Of a stretch of 5,553 nucleotides of DNA, positions 4,291 to 5,553 are shown piece after piece. This DNA comes from Desulfohalobiaceae bacterium (GTDB lineage: Bacteria; Desulfobacterota; Desulfovibrionia; Desulfovibrionales; Desulfothermaceae), in contig JAIPDU010000121.1 of the NCBI GenBank assembly GCA_021737525.1, positions 1 through 5,553 on the forward strand, read 5' to 3'. How positions within the stretch are numbered: position 1 is the stretch's first letter; every line of letters starts with the position of its first letter. The translations under genes were made by a program, and so were the position numbers. The notes under the pieces were generated by a model that was given only the letters and a program-made list of their open reading frames with translations, searched no databases and had not been told where the DNA came from.

Positions 4291-5553
4291 ATGAAATACC
4301 TTATCTGCATCCTCGGTGCATGGTTCGGCTTCGCCAATCCGGTATACCAGGTGCCTCTGCTCGTCCTCCTCCTGCCTGCCTCCCTGACAGCTTTCGGCCT
4401 TGAGGCGGACAACCCCAGGGATGCCCTGTTTCACGGCTGGCTTGCCGGCACCCTTGCCTTTTCCGCCTGCCTCTACTGGGTGGCCATTCCGGTGCACAAC
4501 TTCGGGCCACTGCCCTGGGTCCTCTCCGCAACCTGCCCTCTGCTGCTGGGCGTATACTTCGGCCTCTACACCGGAGTTTACGCCTTAGCTGTGCAATGGG
4601 CAGGGAAAAGGCTCCACTGGTTATTGCTCGCCCTTTACTCCGGCCTCATCTGGACGGTCCTGGAATATCTCCGGGCCCACCTCCTTACCGGGTTCCCCTG
4701 GCTCACACTCTCCCAGGCCTTCGGCCCCTGGCCGGTGACCATCCAGATCGCGGCCTATATCGGGGCCTTCGGCCTATCCGGTCTGTTGGTCGCGATTTGC
4801 GTATGGCTCCTCCGCTTCCCTAAAACGAAAAACGCCCTCATACCAGCACTGCTCGCCTGTGCCCTGATCCTGGTGTCCGGATACGGTCTGCTTCAACAGC
4901 CTCCATCCGGGGACTCCAGTGTCCGGGTGGCAGTCGTTCAGGGCAACATCGAGCAGAACCGGAAATGGGACCGGGAATACCAGCAGGATACAGTGGAAAA
5001 ATACCTCCGCCTGAGCCGGGAAGCCCTGGAAGAAAGCAGTGCCGAGCTTCTCGTATGGCCCGAGACCGCTGCCCCCTTCCACTTGCAGGAGGACTCTGCG
5101 CTGCGCCAGAGGATCTCCGCCTTCTGCCGGGAACAGCAGACTGCTCTTTTGACCGGCGCTCCTGGGTACCGAAAGACAGAGGACACCACACACCTCTACA
5201 ACCGGGGCTATCTCATCGACGAGCGCGGCAGTATGAAGGCTTCCTACGCCAAAATCCACCTTGTTCCCTTCGGGGAATACGTCCCCCTGGGCTCATGGAT
5301 CCCTTACGTGGACAAGCTAGTTCCCGGAATGGGGGACTTCTCTCCCGGTAGATCCGCAGCTCCCCTGGAGCAGGGCGATCTTGCCCTGGGGCCCCTTATA
5401 TGTTATGAAGTCATCTTTCCCCATGTGGTCCAGGAACGGGTGGATCAAGGGGCGAATCTCCTGCTCAATATCAGCAACGATGCCTGGTTCGGCCGAAGCT
5501 CGGGACCGCGCCAGCACTGGAATCAGGCCGTTTTGCGGGCCGTGGAGCAGGGA
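4291..5553 (+). CDS. lnt: Apolipoprotein N-acyltransferase, 3' end beyond the window
   Basis: The frame stays open for 421 codons to the window edge; full-length Lnt is usually about 500-540 residues. Lnt is an inner-membrane enzyme that adds the third acyl chain, from a phospholipid, to the N-terminal cysteine of lipoproteins. The first 205 residues form a series of hydrophobic segments (about 2-36, 48-66, 76-103, 110-127, 148-174, 182-202) with the typical TGFPW at 133-137. The periplasmic nitrilase-like domain starts near 211 (VRVAVVQGNIEQNRKW). The catalytic triad is complete: E258 in WPETAAP, K321 in YAKIHLVPFGEYVP and C371 in LICYEVIFP. A later NISNDAWFG (393-401) is also typical. The ATG at 4291 is chosen because the reading frame directly upstream offers no other start. 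The N-terminus is slightly shorter than in E. coli. It lies downstream of corC and is probably cotranscribed with it. Confidence 0.95.
   Translation, partial: MKYLICILGAWFGFANPVYQVPLLVLLLPASLTAFGLEADNPRDALFHGWLAGTLAFSACLYWVAIPVHNFGPLPWVLSATCPLLLGVYFGLYTGVYALAVQWAGKRLHWLLLALYSGLIWTVLEYLRAHLLTGFPWLTLSQAFGPWPVTIQIAAYIGAFGLSGLLVAICVWLLRFPKTKNALIPALLACALILVSGYGLLQQPPSGDSSVRVAVVQGNIEQNRKWDREYQQDTVEKYLRLSREALEESSAELLVWPETAAPFHLQEDSALRQRISAFCREQQTALLTGAPGYRKTEDTTHLYNRGYLIDERGSMKASYAKIHLVPFGEYVPLGSWIPYVDKLVPGMGDFSPGRSAAPLEQGDLALGPLICYEVIFPHVVQERVDQGANLLLNISNDAWFGRSSGPRQHWNQAVLRAVEQG

Noticed and set aside
4774..5259. A 161-codon minus-strand frame inside lnt.
   Set aside because: It is antisense to the nitrilase domain with its catalytic residues and has no ribosome binding site or recognisable domain.

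Overview
The window looks like chromosomal DNA from a moderately GC-rich, Gram-negative bacterium, most likely a sulfate reducer of the Desulfovibrionales or a close relative. This is inferred from three things: the ClpB N-terminus, a small 'PxxKW' cysteine-rich protein that I associate mainly with desulfovibrio-type genomes, and the apolipoprotein N-acyltransferase gene, which implies an outer-membrane lipoprotein pathway. There is no sign of phage, transposon, CRISPR or plasmid functions. Everything fits a core chromosomal neighbourhood.

Layout. Two divergent gene blocks are separated by about 490 bp without a convincing gene (1187-1679). On the minus strand, a zinc-finger-less DnaJ/CbpA-type J-domain protein (164-1186) is followed 66 bp later by clpB (first 32 codons, running off the left edge). 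A GC-rich inverted repeat lies between them. On the plus strand are four genes: the PxxKW protein (1680-1955), an M20-type zinc hydrolase (1978-3216), a CorC/YbeX-like CBS-pair protein (3367-4230) and lnt (4291 to the right edge, incomplete). The first pair is 22 bp apart and probably cotranscribed. CorC-lnt is a gene order also known from enterobacteria.

How the genes may work together. The left block is a protein-rescue module: J-protein and ClpB both work with DnaK on aggregated or unfolded proteins, and a weak heat-shock-like promoter can be proposed upstream. The right block ends in envelope functions: CorC-type cation/ribosome-linked homeostasis, and N-acylation of lipoproteins in the inner membrane. 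How the M20 hydrolase and the PxxKW protein relate to these is unknown.

The most unusual non-coding structure is the 150 bp spacer between the M20 gene and corC. It can be read almost throughout as degenerate 7-bp repeats (3217-3344), with the first tract in the opposite orientation to the last. The other points of interest are a dyad abutting the ribosome binding site of the PxxKW gene, that protein's CxxC-C-C pattern, and the atypical metal-site motif (EDNHHG) of the M20 enzyme. I see no clear evidence of a wholly new multi-gene system in this window.
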